Part shown: piece by piece, positions 8,040 to 16,600 of the stretch
How the letters are laid out: each line of letters begins with the position of its first letter
Position numbering within the stretch: position 1 is the stretch's first letter
Assembly: GCA_031976175.1 (NCBI GenBank)
Contig: DALYLR010000005.1
Coordinates: forward strand, 56,678 to 120,677
DNA length: 64,000 bases
Source of the DNA: DMER01 sp003451645
Lineage (GTDB): Bacteria > Pseudomonadota > Alphaproteobacteria > Micropepsales > Micropepsaceae
Direction of reading: 5' to 3'
Notes under the pieces: generated by a model
What the model was told of the DNA's origin: nothing
The model's input: only the letters and a program-made list of their open reading frames with translations
The model's database searches: none
Program-made: the position numbers and the translations under genes

Positions 8040-9620
8040 ATGACACAGTTTGACCGCCGGACATTGCTGCGCCGCGCCGGGATGCTTGCGACCGCCGCGA
8101 TTGGCGTGCAATTAGGCGCCGCCGCCTGTGGCGAGGGCCCCTCGCGCCGCCGTCCCAAATTGTCGGGCTATCCCTTCCGTCTGGGTGTGGCCTCCGGCGA
8201 TCCTGTTAGCGACGGCTTTGTCATCTGGACCCGCCTGGCCCCCGACCCTTTTGACCCAGAGGCGCTCAAGGACGACACCATCGATGTGCAGTGGGAGGTC
8301 GCCAGCGACGCGCAGTTCACGGCGATCGTGCAGAAAGGTTACACGCAAGCCCGAGCGGGCCTCGGCCATTCCGCCCGCGTAGAGCTGCGCGGCCTGCAGC
8401 CAAATCGCCCCTATTGGTACCGCTTCGGCCTGCGTGGCGGGGACACCAGTCCCGTTGGCCGCGCGCGCACTGCCCCAACCGTTGGCAGTCCGCTTTCTGC
8501 AATGAAGATCGCGCATTGCTCTTGCCAGCATTACGAGCAGGGGTACTTCAACGCCTATGATTTGATGCTGACCGATCAGCCCGATCTCATCGTCCATCTG
8601 GGCGACTACATCTATGAGTCCTCCTGGGGCAAGCAGGCGCGCCGCCATGAGGGGCCGGAGCCTTTGAGCCTCGCCGATTACCGCGCGCGCCACGCCCTCT
8701 ACAAGCTCGACGAGAGCCTCGCCGCGGCCCATGCCGCCTGCCCCTGGCTTCTCACTTGGGATGACCATGAGGTGGACAATGACTATGCGAGCCTGGAGTC
8801 GGAGGACTATCAAAAGCCTGAGGCGTTTGTGGCCCGCCGTGCTGCCGCCTATCAGGCCTATTTCGAGAATATGCCCGTGCGCGGTGTCGCCTATCCCCGC
8901 TCCGCCGAGACCCGCCTTTATCAGCGCTCGCAGTTCGGCGATCTCGTCGAAATCGCCATGATGGACACGCGCCAGTACCGCTCAGGCCAGGCCTGCCGGA
9001 CACCGGAGCGCGGTGGCGCGCAAGTGGTCCCGCATGAGACCTGTTCGGAGCTGTTTGATCCTACTCGCACGATCTTGGGCCGGGACCAGGAGCGCTGGCT
9101 GACGCGCGGCTTTGGCCGCAGCACCGCCAAGTGGAATGTTCTGGGTTCGGCCCAAATGATCTCGCGTCTCAAGCAGAAAACTGCCGATGGTAAGGACGGT
9201 TCGTGGACGGATGATTGGAATGGCTACCCGGAAAGCCGTAAGACCCTGAGCGAGGCCATTGTCAAATCCAAGCTCTCCAACCCGATGATCCTGGTGGGCG
9301 ATTTCCATTCGTTCTGGGTCAATGATTTCAAGGCCGACTTCAATGTGGGCGACAGTGCCACCATCGCCACCGAAATCGTCGGCTCTTCGATCAGCTCGGC
9401 CGGGCCGGACTTTGACACCTTCACCAAGATGCTGCCCGACAATCCGCATGTGAAGTTATTTGAGTCGCGCAAACGCGGCTATGCGCTCAACACCATCACG
9501 CCCAAGAGCTGGCGCATTGATCTACGCACCGTCGCCGACGTCACGACGCGGAGCAGCAAGGGCGAGACCTTCGCCTCCTTCGTGGTCGAGGACGGCAAGC
9601 CCGGCGCGGTCAAGGCCTAA
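8040..9620 (+). CDS. phoD: PhoD-family alkaline phosphatase / phosphodiesterase
   Basis: 526 residues from ATG 8040 (GGGGAG upstream). A twin-arginine signal (DRRTLLRRAG, followed by a hydrophobic stretch) predicts Tat export. The N-terminal PhoD-like domain (about 40-135) is followed by the metallophosphatase core with HLGDYIYE, TWDDHEVDNDYAS and VGDFHSFWVNDF, which carry the metal-binding Asp/His residues. PhoD enzymes are Ca/Fe-dependent and hydrolyse phosphate mono- and diesters when phosphate is scarce. I saw no Pho box with confidence. It follows the sulfatase gene by about 90 nt on the same strand, and the 3' end overlaps the convergent GST-like gene by a few bases. Confidence 0.92.
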   Translation: MTQFDRRTLLRRAGMLATAAIGVQLGAAACGEGPSRRRPKLSGYPFRLGVASGDPVSDGFVIWTRLAPDPFDPEALKDDTIDVQWEVASDAQFTAIVQKGYTQARAGLGHSARVELRGLQPNRPYWYRFGLRGGDTSPVGRARTAPTVGSPLSAMKIAHCSCQHYEQGYFNAYDLMLTDQPDLIVHLGDYIYESSWGKQARRHEGPEPLSLADYRARHALYKLDESLAAAHAACPWLLTWDDHEVDNDYASLESEDYQKPEAFVARRAAAYQAYFENMPVRGVAYPRSAETRLYQRSQFGDLVEIAMMDTRQYRSGQACRTPERGGAQVVPHETCSELFDPTRTILGRDQERWLTRGFGRSTAKWNVLGSAQMISRLKQKTADGKDGSWTDDWNGYPESRKTLSEAIVKSKLSNPMILVGDFHSFWVNDFKADFNVGDSATIATEIVGSSISSAGPDFDTFTKMLPDNPHVKLFESRKRGYALNTITPKSWRIDLRTVADVTTRSSKGETFASFVVEDGKPGAVKA

Positions 9621-10774
9621 CCCGACTGCTGCTCGCCCCAGACCTCGCAGTTATTCGCGCGGTCAATGCGCCGGCTGAGCCGCAGCCGCATTAAGCGCGA
9701 AAGGCCGGTTTCCTCCAACAGGGCAAGCGCCGAGGCCCGGTCCGCCCCGGCAAAGCCATCAACCTCGTCCTGCATGCGCTGAAGTAGCCAGGCACGATAC
9801 GGGAACACGCCGATCTTCAAGGTATGCCCGCGCCAGGCCAAAGCCGCCTCGCCCAGCATGCGCTTGCTTGGCTTGCCGCCGATGACATCGCCAGCATTGA
9901 CTGGCTGCGCCGCCAGATACTCATTCAATGCCGTCACATGTGCCTCGATCTCACCCAGATAGTCCTCTGCCACATAGCGCAGCAGCGCTATCAGCGTCGG
10001 CGGGATCGCGTCGCCGGGCAGGAAGCCCTCTTTGGCATTCAGGAACTCCGCGTGATCAAGCCCTGATGCGTTCATCCGCTCGACCCAGCGCGCGACCGCC
10101 GGCGCCGTGCGCCGCATCAGGTCGGCGGGCTTGGGATCACGCGCCAAATGCGCGAAGAGCGGCGCGATCAGCCCATAATCCCCGCGCGAGGGCTGGTCCC
10201 CAAGCAAATAGGGATATGCGGCACAATGAGCGCCGAAGAGCGCCAGAAACTCCGCATACGACGCTTCGATGGTGGCAAAAGATTCCGGGACAACCCCAAA
10301 CAAGGTCGCCGCATGCTTCATGCGCCCTGCCGCGAAGTCAAACACTGCCGCCTGGCCGTTTGCGTCGGCCTCTGGCGCCAGATGCCGGCCAAACTCAAAG
10401 CGCAAGAAGCGCTCATTCTCGTCCGGGAAATTCCACCGGTAATGCATCGCCGGGCGCAGCAAGCCTTCGCCGCCAAAGAGCTCGAAAATGCGGCTGACCA
10501 TTTGGTGCCGCGGTGTTTGCGGCTGCACGCTCAAGGGCACCTCGCCGCGTGTTTCGAAATGGTCGATGATCGCAGCACCATCTTGGATCAGATCGCCTTC
10601 TGGCGTCTCCAGCACCGGCACGATGAAGCGGCCAATCCGCGGCACGATGGTGTCGCGGAAATGCGCCGAGCCCATGGCCGCCTCGATGTGAGGGATGGTC
10701 TGCTTGCGCAGATAGCTGCGCACCTTGCCAGTGTAGAGCGAGGCTGGCATGCCATAAAGCTTGTAAGGGCGCAT
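9617..10774 (-). CDS. Glutathione S-transferase-like protein with thioredoxin-fold N-terminus
   Basis: 385 residues. The first 80 (MRPYKLYGMPASLYTGKVRS, then a cis-Pro type VPVLETPEGDLIQDGAAI segment) form a GST N-terminal thioredoxin fold. A helical domain containing YLLGDQPSRGDYGLIAPLFAH follows. The protein is longer than a classical GST (about 210), with an extra C-terminal helical region. A start at 10774 is chosen because GGAG lies 9 nt upstream; ATG 10789 and TTG 10798 are in frame. It directly follows the TetR gene on the same strand. Function could be glutathione conjugation or dehalogenation-related, but glutathione use is inferred only. Confidence 0.8.
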   Translation of the reverse strand: MRPYKLYGMPASLYTGKVRSYLRKQTIPHIEAAMGSAHFRDTIVPRIGRFIVPVLETPEGDLIQDGAAIIDHFETRGEVPLSVQPQTPRHQMVSRIFELFGGEGLLRPAMHYRWNFPDENERFLRFEFGRHLAPEADANGQAAVFDFAAGRMKHAATLFGVVPESFATIEASYAEFLALFGAHCAAYPYLLGDQPSRGDYGLIAPLFAHLARDPKPADLMRRTAPAVARWVERMNASGLDHAEFLNAKEGFLPGDAIPPTLIALLRYVAEDYLGEIEAHVTALNEYLAAQPVNAGDVIGGKPSKRMLGEAALAWRGHTLKIGVFPYRAWLLQRMQDEVDGFAGADRASALALLEETGLSRLMRLRLSRRIDRANNCEVWGEQQSG

Positions 10775-10794
10775 CTCGCTTTGCTCCATTCTGT

Positions 10795-11385
10795 TCAATC
10801 AACCAACCGCGCGAGTATCAGCAATGTCACCTTACGCGCATCTTCCGACGACAAGGTCTGATCCTGGCGCAAGCGCCGCCAGGCCTGAAAACTGATGACC
10901 ATTTCGATCGCACGCAACAGGGCTGCGTCCTGCTTGATCCTATCCGGCAGCACGGCCTCCAGCGTCGCGCGCTCCATCTTCAAATGGCGCCGGTAATCAT
11001 CGGCCAAGAATTTGGACTGAAAGCGCCTCAGGCTGCCCGCAACCTTGTAGGGCATGATCTCGTCATAGACCGCCATGCGGCGCTCCGCCAATTCCAGCAA
11101 TTGCGCTTTCCAACCGCGCGCGGTCAAAGGCGCGGTCACGAGCGGGTGCAAGCGGTCCTGCACAATCGCTGTCATGTGGTGGTAGAGCTGCTCCATATCC
11201 TCGAAGTGGCGGAACACGGAGCGCAAGCTGACACCGGCCATCTCCGCCACGCGCGCGGCCGATGGGCTCATATCGCCGCCCTTGATGAGCCGCAGCATCG
11301 CATGGACGATCTTGTCCCGGCTCGTGCTGCTGCGCCGTTTACGGCCATCGGTGATCCCAACTTCGGCGCTAACCTCAATCGTCAC
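10795..11385 (-). CDS. TetR/AcrR-family transcriptional regulator
   Basis: 196 residues. The N-terminal helix-turn-helix is clear (RDKIVHAMLRLIKGGDMSPS, then AARVAEMAGVSLRSVFRHFE). The C-terminal ligand domain is not assigned. The apparent start is GTG 11385, with no good Shine-Dalgarno because a long hairpin repeat abuts the start on its 5' side. The gene lies between the dehalogenase-like gene (upstream) and the GST-like gene (downstream, nearly touching), so it probably controls this catabolic or detoxification cluster. Confidence 0.87.
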   Translation of the reverse strand: MTIEVSAEVGITDGRKRRSSTSRDKIVHAMLRLIKGGDMSPSAARVAEMAGVSLRSVFRHFEDMEQLYHHMTAIVQDRLHPLVTAPLTARGWKAQLLELAERRMAVYDEIMPYKVAGSLRRFQSKFLADDYRRHLKMERATLEAVLPDRIKQDAALLRAIEMVISFQAWRRLRQDQTLSSEDARKVTLLILARLVD

Positions 11386-11390
11386 GGTCT

Positions 11391-11465
11391 AGTGGAGCGA
11401 ATTTGACATTCGCTACCCCCCTGACATCAACCTCGGTTGCGAATGTCAAATTCATAAGCTCCACT
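11391..11465. repeat. Nested hairpin repeat unit 1 (75 bp)
   Basis: The left arm 11391-11413 is an 8-bp outer segment (AGTGGAGC) plus a 15-bp inner segment (GAATTTGACATTCGC). The right arm has the exact complement of the inner segment at 11439-11453, then a 4-nt bulge (ATAA), then the complement of the outer segment at 11458-11465. The loop is 25 nt. It starts 6 nt upstream of the TetR start codon. Confidence 0.85.
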
Positions 11466-11482
11466 TGGATCAATAGTTTGCG

Positions 11483-11555
11483 AGTGGTCCTTAAGGATCT
11501 GACATTTGCTCTGGTCGCTGTATAGATGGGAAGCAAATGTCAGATTCGGACCACT
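11483..11555. repeat. Nested hairpin repeat unit 2 (73 bp)
   Basis: Same design as unit 1. The outer arms AGTGGTCC (11483-11490) / GGACCACT (11548-11555) and the inner arms ATCTGACATTTGCT (11497-11510) / AGCAAATGTCAGAT (11532-11545) are both perfectly complementary, with small asymmetric bulges between them. It shares the TGACATTyGC core with unit 1, but the outer arm differs. Its right end overlaps the stop codon of the dehalogenase-like gene. Confidence 0.85.
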
Positions 11556-12456
11556 AGCCTCTCGCGATCAGGTCAAGGATGCCTTCGACCAGGCGTTCGG
11601 GCGCGTCTTCCTGGATGAAGTGATTGGCATTGGGAATGCGCGCATGGGGCTGGCCTTTGGCACCTGGAATGCGCGTCTGCATTTCCACGTCCGCGCCTTT
11701 GGCCACTGGATCGAGCTCCCCAAACAAGGTCAGGAACGGCCGGTCGAATCTCTCAAGCGTCTCCCACGCCTTCTTGTTGAGGGGCACGCCTGGATTCTCC
11801 GGCTGCACGGCAATCAGCATGGGGAAGGAAATAATGCCAGCCATATAGGCGTCGGAGGGGAATGGCGCCAAGTAACTCGCAAGCTCGCCCGGCGTCAGTT
11901 GATGCGTCATCCCTTGCGGCAGAAGGTTCGCGAGCGGAAAGGTCGTCGCATTGCGCATCATGCCCACCCACATTTTCATGAACTCGCTCTCGCCCTTGCC
12001 CTCGGGCAGGCCGGTGTTGGAGGCGACGACACGTGCGAAATGATCCGGAAAGCGTGACACCAGATAGAGCCCGATCGTGCCGCCCCAATCCTGGCAGTAC
12101 AGCGTCACCTCTTTCAGGCTCATCGCGGTGAACCACTTGCTCATCCAGTCATAGTGGCGGGCGAGGGTGTAGTCCGCCTTTTGCGCCGGCTTGTCCGAGC
12201 GGCCGCACCCAACAAGGTCGACGGCAATCACGCGATACCCCGCGGCCGCCAAAGGCGGGATCATCTTGCGGTGCAAATAGGACCATGTCGGATTGCCATG
12301 CATCAGCAAGATCGGTTTGGCATCGCGCGGGCCTTCGTCGACATAATGGATGCGGACCGGCGTGCCGTCCTCATCCGTGATGGTCAGATAATGCGGCGCG
12401 AACGCATAGCCCTCAAGAGTGGCGAAGCGTTCATCCGGGGTACGCATAATCTCCAT
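11554..12456 (-). CDS. Haloalkane dehalogenase-like alpha/beta hydrolase
   Basis: 300 residues. The oxyanion loop HGNPTWSYLHRK (53-64) and the nucleophile elbow CQDWGGTIG put the nucleophilic Asp at 123 and the halide-type Trp at 124, matching the order of subfamily I dehalogenases. The acid is probably the Asp of FGELDP, and the base His lies in NANHFIQED near the C-terminus. An Asp nucleophile (not Ser) supports haloalkane dehalogenase, although epoxide hydrolases also use Asp. GAGG lies 8 nt before the ATG. It is followed by the hairpin repeats and then the TetR gene, and preceded at 9 nt by the DUF2855 gene, suggesting one operon. Confidence 0.85.
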   Translation of the reverse strand: MEIMRTPDERFATLEGYAFAPHYLTITDEDGTPVRIHYVDEGPRDAKPILLMHGNPTWSYLHRKMIPPLAAAGYRVIAVDLVGCGRSDKPAQKADYTLARHYDWMSKWFTAMSLKEVTLYCQDWGGTIGLYLVSRFPDHFARVVASNTGLPEGKGESEFMKMWVGMMRNATTFPLANLLPQGMTHQLTPGELASYLAPFPSDAYMAGIISFPMLIAVQPENPGVPLNKKAWETLERFDRPFLTLFGELDPVAKGADVEMQTRIPGAKGQPHARIPNANHFIQEDAPERLVEGILDLIARG

Positions 12457-12465
12457 GGGAAATCC

Positions 12466-13560
12466 TCAGTTAGACTTGAATGACAGCATCAGACCCACGC
12501 GTGGCGAGACCTTGTTATCGAGCATGTTCAGATAGGCTTGCGCGACGGCTTGCGCCCCGCGCTGATGTACGATCTCCACCTTGTCCGCCACCGCCAGCAC
12601 AACGCCGGTCGCGGACGCCATCGCCTTTTGCATGAAGACGCCCTCGCCCCATTCCTTGGTGCGGCGGCCGATATGGGCGGGCGCGAAGAAGAAGGTTGGC
12701 TTGGCGCCGGGCAGCTCGCCCCGGTTGCGGTCGGCCTCCCAATGCGTGGCGCCCACAAGCGCGCTTTCAACCACCTTGTCGCCAAAGCGGTGATGGACCG
12801 CGGCAATCGTTGCCGCTGAGCCTGACATGTCCACGAAAGCGACTTTGTGGGTGTTGTCCATCGACCCGATGGCGTCATAGCTGACAACTCTGTCGCACAC
12901 CTTCAGGCTCTCGACAAAGCCCACATTGCTGGCGGAGGTCAGGCCCACAACGCGTTTGCCCGCAGCCTTGTCGTTATGCACCAGATAGGCCAGCCCATAG
13001 CCCGTCTTTGACGAGGCCGAGCCGATCACCACCGTGTCAGCGCCAAAGAACGCGTTTGCCACCAGATAATCATAAAGAATGAACGAGGTCGCAAAGAGCG
13101 GGAATAGGGCGCAACGCGCATCCTCAAACGCCTTCATATGCGCGGGATCATTCTTTGTGCGCATATAGTCATTGTAGAGCGTCGGCAGCGCCTCGCGATG
13201 CGGCGTTGCATCCCGGAACTGCCCCGGGCTGGCCTTGCCTGGCGTCAGGATCACGTGGCTCGCCATCGGGAAAAAGCCCCACAGCCGCTCACCCACCGCA
13301 ATCGCGTCGGAGCGCGATTCCACCACATCGCCAAAGCCCCAGACCGGGATCTTGCCCCATGCCCCCTCGGCCGGGAAATACTTCCAATAGCCGATCATAT
13401 CGCCGGACACGCCATAGCTGATGTTGTTGGCGGTGAGCGCGAATTTGTCGATGGCGACGCGGATTTGTCCTTCGCCCAGAGGTTCGGCATTGCGCTCCAC
13501 CAATTTGTGCTCGCGCAAATGGCCCCGGTCGACCCATAGCTCCGTCACTGTCGTGGTCAT
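12466..13560 (-). CDS. DUF2855-family protein
   Basis: 364 residues with the DUF2855 layout throughout. The N-terminal half resembles a GroES-like MDR domain (FALTANNISYGVSGDMIGYW). A nucleotide-binding-like segment follows (FFGADTVVIGSASSKTGYGL). The family looks like a distant medium-chain reductase without the zinc ligands, and its reaction is unknown. It sits between the MDR reductase gene (25 nt upstream) and the dehalogenase gene (9 nt downstream), all on the minus strand. This implies a shared pathway in which it may reduce a carbonyl or enoyl intermediate (inference). Confidence 0.85.
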   Translation of the reverse strand: MTTTVTELWVDRGHLREHKLVERNAEPLGEGQIRVAIDKFALTANNISYGVSGDMIGYWKYFPAEGAWGKIPVWGFGDVVESRSDAIAVGERLWGFFPMASHVILTPGKASPGQFRDATPHREALPTLYNDYMRTKNDPAHMKAFEDARCALFPLFATSFILYDYLVANAFFGADTVVIGSASSKTGYGLAYLVHNDKAAGKRVVGLTSASNVGFVESLKVCDRVVSYDAIGSMDNTHKVAFVDMSGSAATIAAVHHRFGDKVVESALVGATHWEADRNRGELPGAKPTFFFAPAHIGRRTKEWGEGVFMQKAMASATGVVLAVADKVEIVHQRGAQAVAQAYLNMLDNKVSPRVGLMLSFKSN

Positions 13561-13584
13561 GCGTCCCGTCCCTTTGTTATGGCC

Positions 13585-14595
13585 TTAGACTTCGATCATG
13601 AGTTTGCCGTGATTGCCGCCCGCATAGAGCATGGCCAGCGCCTCCGGGAACTGGCGAATGCCTTTGACAATATGCTCGCGCGTCTTGAGCTTGCCTTCGA
13701 GCATCCAGCCGCCCAGCGCCATGCCAGCCTCGGGGATGCGATCAAGATAGTCCAGCATCGTGAATCCGCGCATCGTCCCGCTTTGCGCCACAAGCTGCAA
13801 GTAGTTTGCAGGGCCATGGGCGTTGCGCAAATCGCCATAGCTCGCAATGCCGCCGCACAGGACGATCCGCGCGCGGCGCTTGATGCGGGCGAGCACCGCG
13901 TCCAGCGTGGCACCTCCCACATTGTCGAAATAGACATCGATGCCTTCCGGAGCCAGGCGCGACAGTTCCGCCCCCACATCGGCCGATTTGTAGTCGATCG
14001 CAGCGTGAAGGTTCAGCTCCTCCATCAGGTAACGGCATTTCTCCGGGCCGCCGGCAATGCCGATGACGCGCGCGCCCTTGATCCGGGCCACTTGGGCCGC
14101 GACCGAGCCCACGGCCCCTGCGGCTGCGGACACCACGACCGTCTCACCCTCCGCAGGCTGACCAATATCGCTCATCCCGAAATAGCCCGTGAAGCCTGTC
14201 CAGCCCAACCCGCCCAGATATTTCGGCAAGGGCACCAGATTGGGATCGAGTTTGCGCAACCCCTTGGCGGGTAGCGTCACATCCGTCTGCACCCCGGTGA
14301 AGGTGAACACATAATCGCCAACCTTGAACTTTTCGGCCCGAGAGGCCGTCACCTGCCCAATTCCAAAGGCGCGCATCACCTCGCCCACGCCCACCGGCGC
14401 CGAGTAACTGCGCACTGGCTGCACCCAGCCCGCCATCGCCGGATCGATGGAGATATATTTGACCGCCAGCGTGACCTCGCCTTCGACCGGCTCGCGCGCG
14501 GGCTCATGCGTCCACGCCCACGTCTTGGCCACCGGCAGGCCATCCGGCACCGCCGCCAAACGCACACGGATAGGAGCCGCGTCTTTGCTGTCCAT
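13585..14595 (-). CDS. NADP-dependent oxidoreductase, MDR superfamily (PTGR/CurA-like)
   Basis: 336 residues from ATG 14595, chosen because a near-perfect GGAGGTGA precedes it; the frame is open further upstream. It has the zinc-free MDR layout of prostaglandin/curcumin reductases: ISIDPAMAGWV near the start, LGWTGFTGYFG in the middle, then a Rossmann motif AAAGAVGSVAAQVA and DVYFDNVGGATLDAVL. Such enzymes reduce the C=C bond of enones or enals with NADPH. It heads a minus-strand unit with DUF2855, the dehalogenase-like gene, TetR and GST, and is divergent from the 14733 gene. Confidence 0.9.
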   Translation of the reverse strand: MDSKDAAPIRVRLAAVPDGLPVAKTWAWTHEPAREPVEGEVTLAVKYISIDPAMAGWVQPVRSYSAPVGVGEVMRAFGIGQVTASRAEKFKVGDYVFTFTGVQTDVTLPAKGLRKLDPNLVPLPKYLGGLGWTGFTGYFGMSDIGQPAEGETVVVSAAAGAVGSVAAQVARIKGARVIGIAGGPEKCRYLMEELNLHAAIDYKSADVGAELSRLAPEGIDVYFDNVGGATLDAVLARIKRRARIVLCGGIASYGDLRNAHGPANYLQLVAQSGTMRGFTMLDYLDRIPEAGMALGGWMLEGKLKTREHIVKGIRQFPEALAMLYAGGNHGKLMIEV

Positions 14596-14732
14596 GGCCG
14601 TCACCTCCAGATCGTGCGCTGCACTTGAAAATCTATTGTCATAACAACTGCCATATTTCAAGCCCTGGGCTCATGATATTGACATTCCAAGTGCCATAAT
14701 CCATCCTGCGGCAAAACATTGAGGGGGAGAGC

Positions 14733-15380
14733 ATGGCCTATTGGATCTGGGGGATTGCGGCGGTCGCCTATCTCGTCTTTGTGGGCTGGTATCACAATTG
14801 GAGCGGTCCGCTCACGCCCAAGGAGGTTGAGGGTTACCTTGCCAAGCTGACCGCGCAGCACAGCGTCGTTGATGGCCGCAACCAGGTCGACACTATCCGC
14901 AAATTCCTCAGCGAGGATGATGGCCGCGAATTCTTCATGCTCAATCTGGTGAAGGTCGCAGCAGGTAAGGTCGCCGACCCCAAGACCGGCGAGCTCAAGC
15001 CTGCGCCCCAAGTGTTGGAGGGTTACACTTCGGTGTTCATCGCCGCGCTGATGGCGCGTGCCGGCCATCCGGCCGTGGCCGCCCGCAAGGTTGGCGGCTA
15101 TTTCGATGCCTGGGGCGTTGAGGCCGATCCCGGTTGGACCATCATCGGCTATATGCGCTATCGCAGCCGCCGCGATCTGGCCGAGCTTGCGACCGATCCG
15201 CGCTTTGCGGGCGCGCATGAGTTCAAATTCGCAGCCATGCCCAGCACCTATTCCTTCCCCACCCAGCCCATCATGCTGACGCTGATGAAGCCCACTTATT
15301 TCGTTGGCCTCATTTTGGCGCTCCTCGCGGCGTTGGCGCATTTGGGCTTTCTCACGCTTTTCCGCAGCCCACTGCAGTAA
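14733..15380 (+). CDS. Membrane-anchored protein of unknown function (dimeric alpha/beta-barrel-like middle)
   Basis: 215 residues with a strong GGGGAGAG ribosome site. A transmembrane helix covers about residues 3-20 and a second lies at about 187-210. Between them a stretch of about 150 residues (REFFMLNLVKVA, then HPAVAARKVGGYF, then WTIIGYMRYRSRRDLAEL) has the rhythm of ferredoxin-like dimeric barrels such as DUF1330 or NIPSNAP. I do not recognise the exact family. The 15392 membrane gene follows 11 nt later, so they are probably co-transcribed. Confidence 0.75.
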   Translation: MAYWIWGIAAVAYLVFVGWYHNWSGPLTPKEVEGYLAKLTAQHSVVDGRNQVDTIRKFLSEDDGREFFMLNLVKVAAGKVADPKTGELKPAPQVLEGYTSVFIAALMARAGHPAVAARKVGGYFDAWGVEADPGWTIIGYMRYRSRRDLAELATDPRFAGAHEFKFAAMPSTYSFPTQPIMLTLMKPTYFVGLILALLAALAHLGFLTLFRSPLQ

Positions 15381-15391
15381 GGACGCATGAC

Positions 15392-15835
15392 ATGGCGCTC
15401 TTTCCTCCGTCCACGAATCATCAATTCCAAGGTCCCGCAATTGCCGCCTGGTTCGTCGTGCTGGCGGGCCTCGTGACGATCGTCCCGGGCTGCATCCACT
15501 ATTTCCTGCCAGACGGCGGCGCCGGCGTGATAGGCGGCTTGGACCTCTCGCAGCGAAGGGAGACAATCGTCGCGATCTTCGCCTGGATGGGCGCGCAACA
15601 AATCGCGCAAGGCATCGGCTATGTTGTGATCGGTTTGCGGTATCGCGCGCTCGTTCCCTTGGTGCTACTGCTGATCCTGATCGAACGCTCCCTCTCAGCC
15701 TATAGCGGCTGGTTCGGCAAGGGCTCGGTCAGCGGGCATCATCCGCCGGAACATTACGGCAGCGTCGCGGGCGCCGTGTTGGCCGCACTTCTGCTCTTGG
15801 TGGTATTGGCGCGGCGAGAGAAGCAGGGGCAATGA
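15392..15835 (+). CDS. Small integral membrane protein, unknown function
   Basis: 147 residues, mostly hydrophobic, with about four predicted transmembrane helices (near 18-37, 63-82, 86-104 and 121-140). GTGI/GQGIGYVVIGLRYRAL-like glycine-rich turns separate helices 2 and 3. No catalytic motif is seen. AAGG lies upstream of the start. It is closely coupled to the preceding gene and precedes the PhlG-like hydrolase gene by 51 nt, so it may belong to the same catabolic unit. Confidence 0.7.
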   Translation: MALFPPSTNHQFQGPAIAAWFVVLAGLVTIVPGCIHYFLPDGGAGVIGGLDLSQRRETIVAIFAWMGAQQIAQGIGYVVIGLRYRALVPLVLLLILIERSLSAYSGWFGKGSVSGHHPPEHYGSVAGAVLAALLLLVVLARREKQGQ

Positions 15836-15886
15836 CCATGGATGTCCTAACTTAGGGTCCAACCCAGCAAGACATAGGAGCAAGAC

Positions 15887-16546
15887 ATGCCTCGCCTCAC
15901 GCGCAAGCTCTCGCCGCCCTATGATTTTGGATGGACGTTGCGCGACATCGCGAGCGCAGACGTCGTGCAGACTGCGTTGGGCGACGGCCGCCGGGAAATT
16001 CTGATCAACCATGCGCCCTTGCCTGGCATCACCACCGAAATGCTCGAGTGGTGGTTTCAGAATTTCGACGGCATCGCGCGCTATCGCGGCCGCGAGGTAC
16101 CTGCTTACCATCTGTGGCACCCGCGCGACCACATCAAGGTGACCTTTGCACGCGGCCGGGACGGCCGGGTCGCGCCCGGGCAACGGATCATGATCCAGGA
16201 AGTCTTCGGACGCGATCCCCGCTTCGAGGCCGACATTCGCAGCGTCATTCACCGGTGGGACCGGCGCGGCGTCGGCTTTCACCACGATGTATTCGGGCAT
16301 CGTGTCATCGAACTCGACCATGTCTTTGCCGATACCCCTGCTGGCGCCGATTATCGCACGCGCATGCGGGTTGGCGCCGGACATGGCCCGCTCAAAGGCC
16401 TGATCAATGGGCGTGTCGTCGAACAACGGTTCAATCCGGCCCTCGTCGCTGCATGGATACGCCACAATATCGAAGAGGTCGGTTGCTTCGCCAACTTTCT
16501 GCCAGAGGTCTTCGCCGCGCAGGCGATCGTCCGGCCACGCCGATAA
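15887..16546 (+). CDS. PhlG-like (DAPG hydrolase family) putative C-C bond hydrolase
   Basis: 219 residues. The segment LPGITTEMLEWWFQNFDG followed by YHLWHPRDH, and the C-terminal RHNIEEVGCFANFLPEVF, match the conserved core of the 2,4-diacetylphloroglucinol hydrolase (PhlG) fold. There a zinc ion held by His and Glu residues cleaves an aryl-acetyl C-C bond. H and E residues are present at the corresponding places. This copy is shorter than PhlG (about 290). The true substrate is unknown. Context with dehalogenase-like and enone-reductase genes suggests aromatic or acylated compounds. Confidence 0.75.
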   Translation: MPRLTRKLSPPYDFGWTLRDIASADVVQTALGDGRREILINHAPLPGITTEMLEWWFQNFDGIARYRGREVPAYHLWHPRDHIKVTFARGRDGRVAPGQRIMIQEVFGRDPRFEADIRSVIHRWDRRGVGFHHDVFGHRVIELDHVFADTPAGADYRTRMRVGAGHGPLKGLINGRVVEQRFNPALVAAWIRHNIEEVGCFANFLPEVFAAQAIVRPRR

Positions 16547-16600
16547 TTCGGAGCAATCCCGCCTGCCCCTCATTGCATAGCCCCAAAAGTCGGATGACAC

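Noticed and set aside
11391..11555. Reading the hairpin pair as ordinary TetR operators
   Set aside because: Arms of 22-23 bp with conserved nested design and long loops are far larger than a TetR operator. A repeat or RNA structure explains them better, although TetR binding inside is not excluded.
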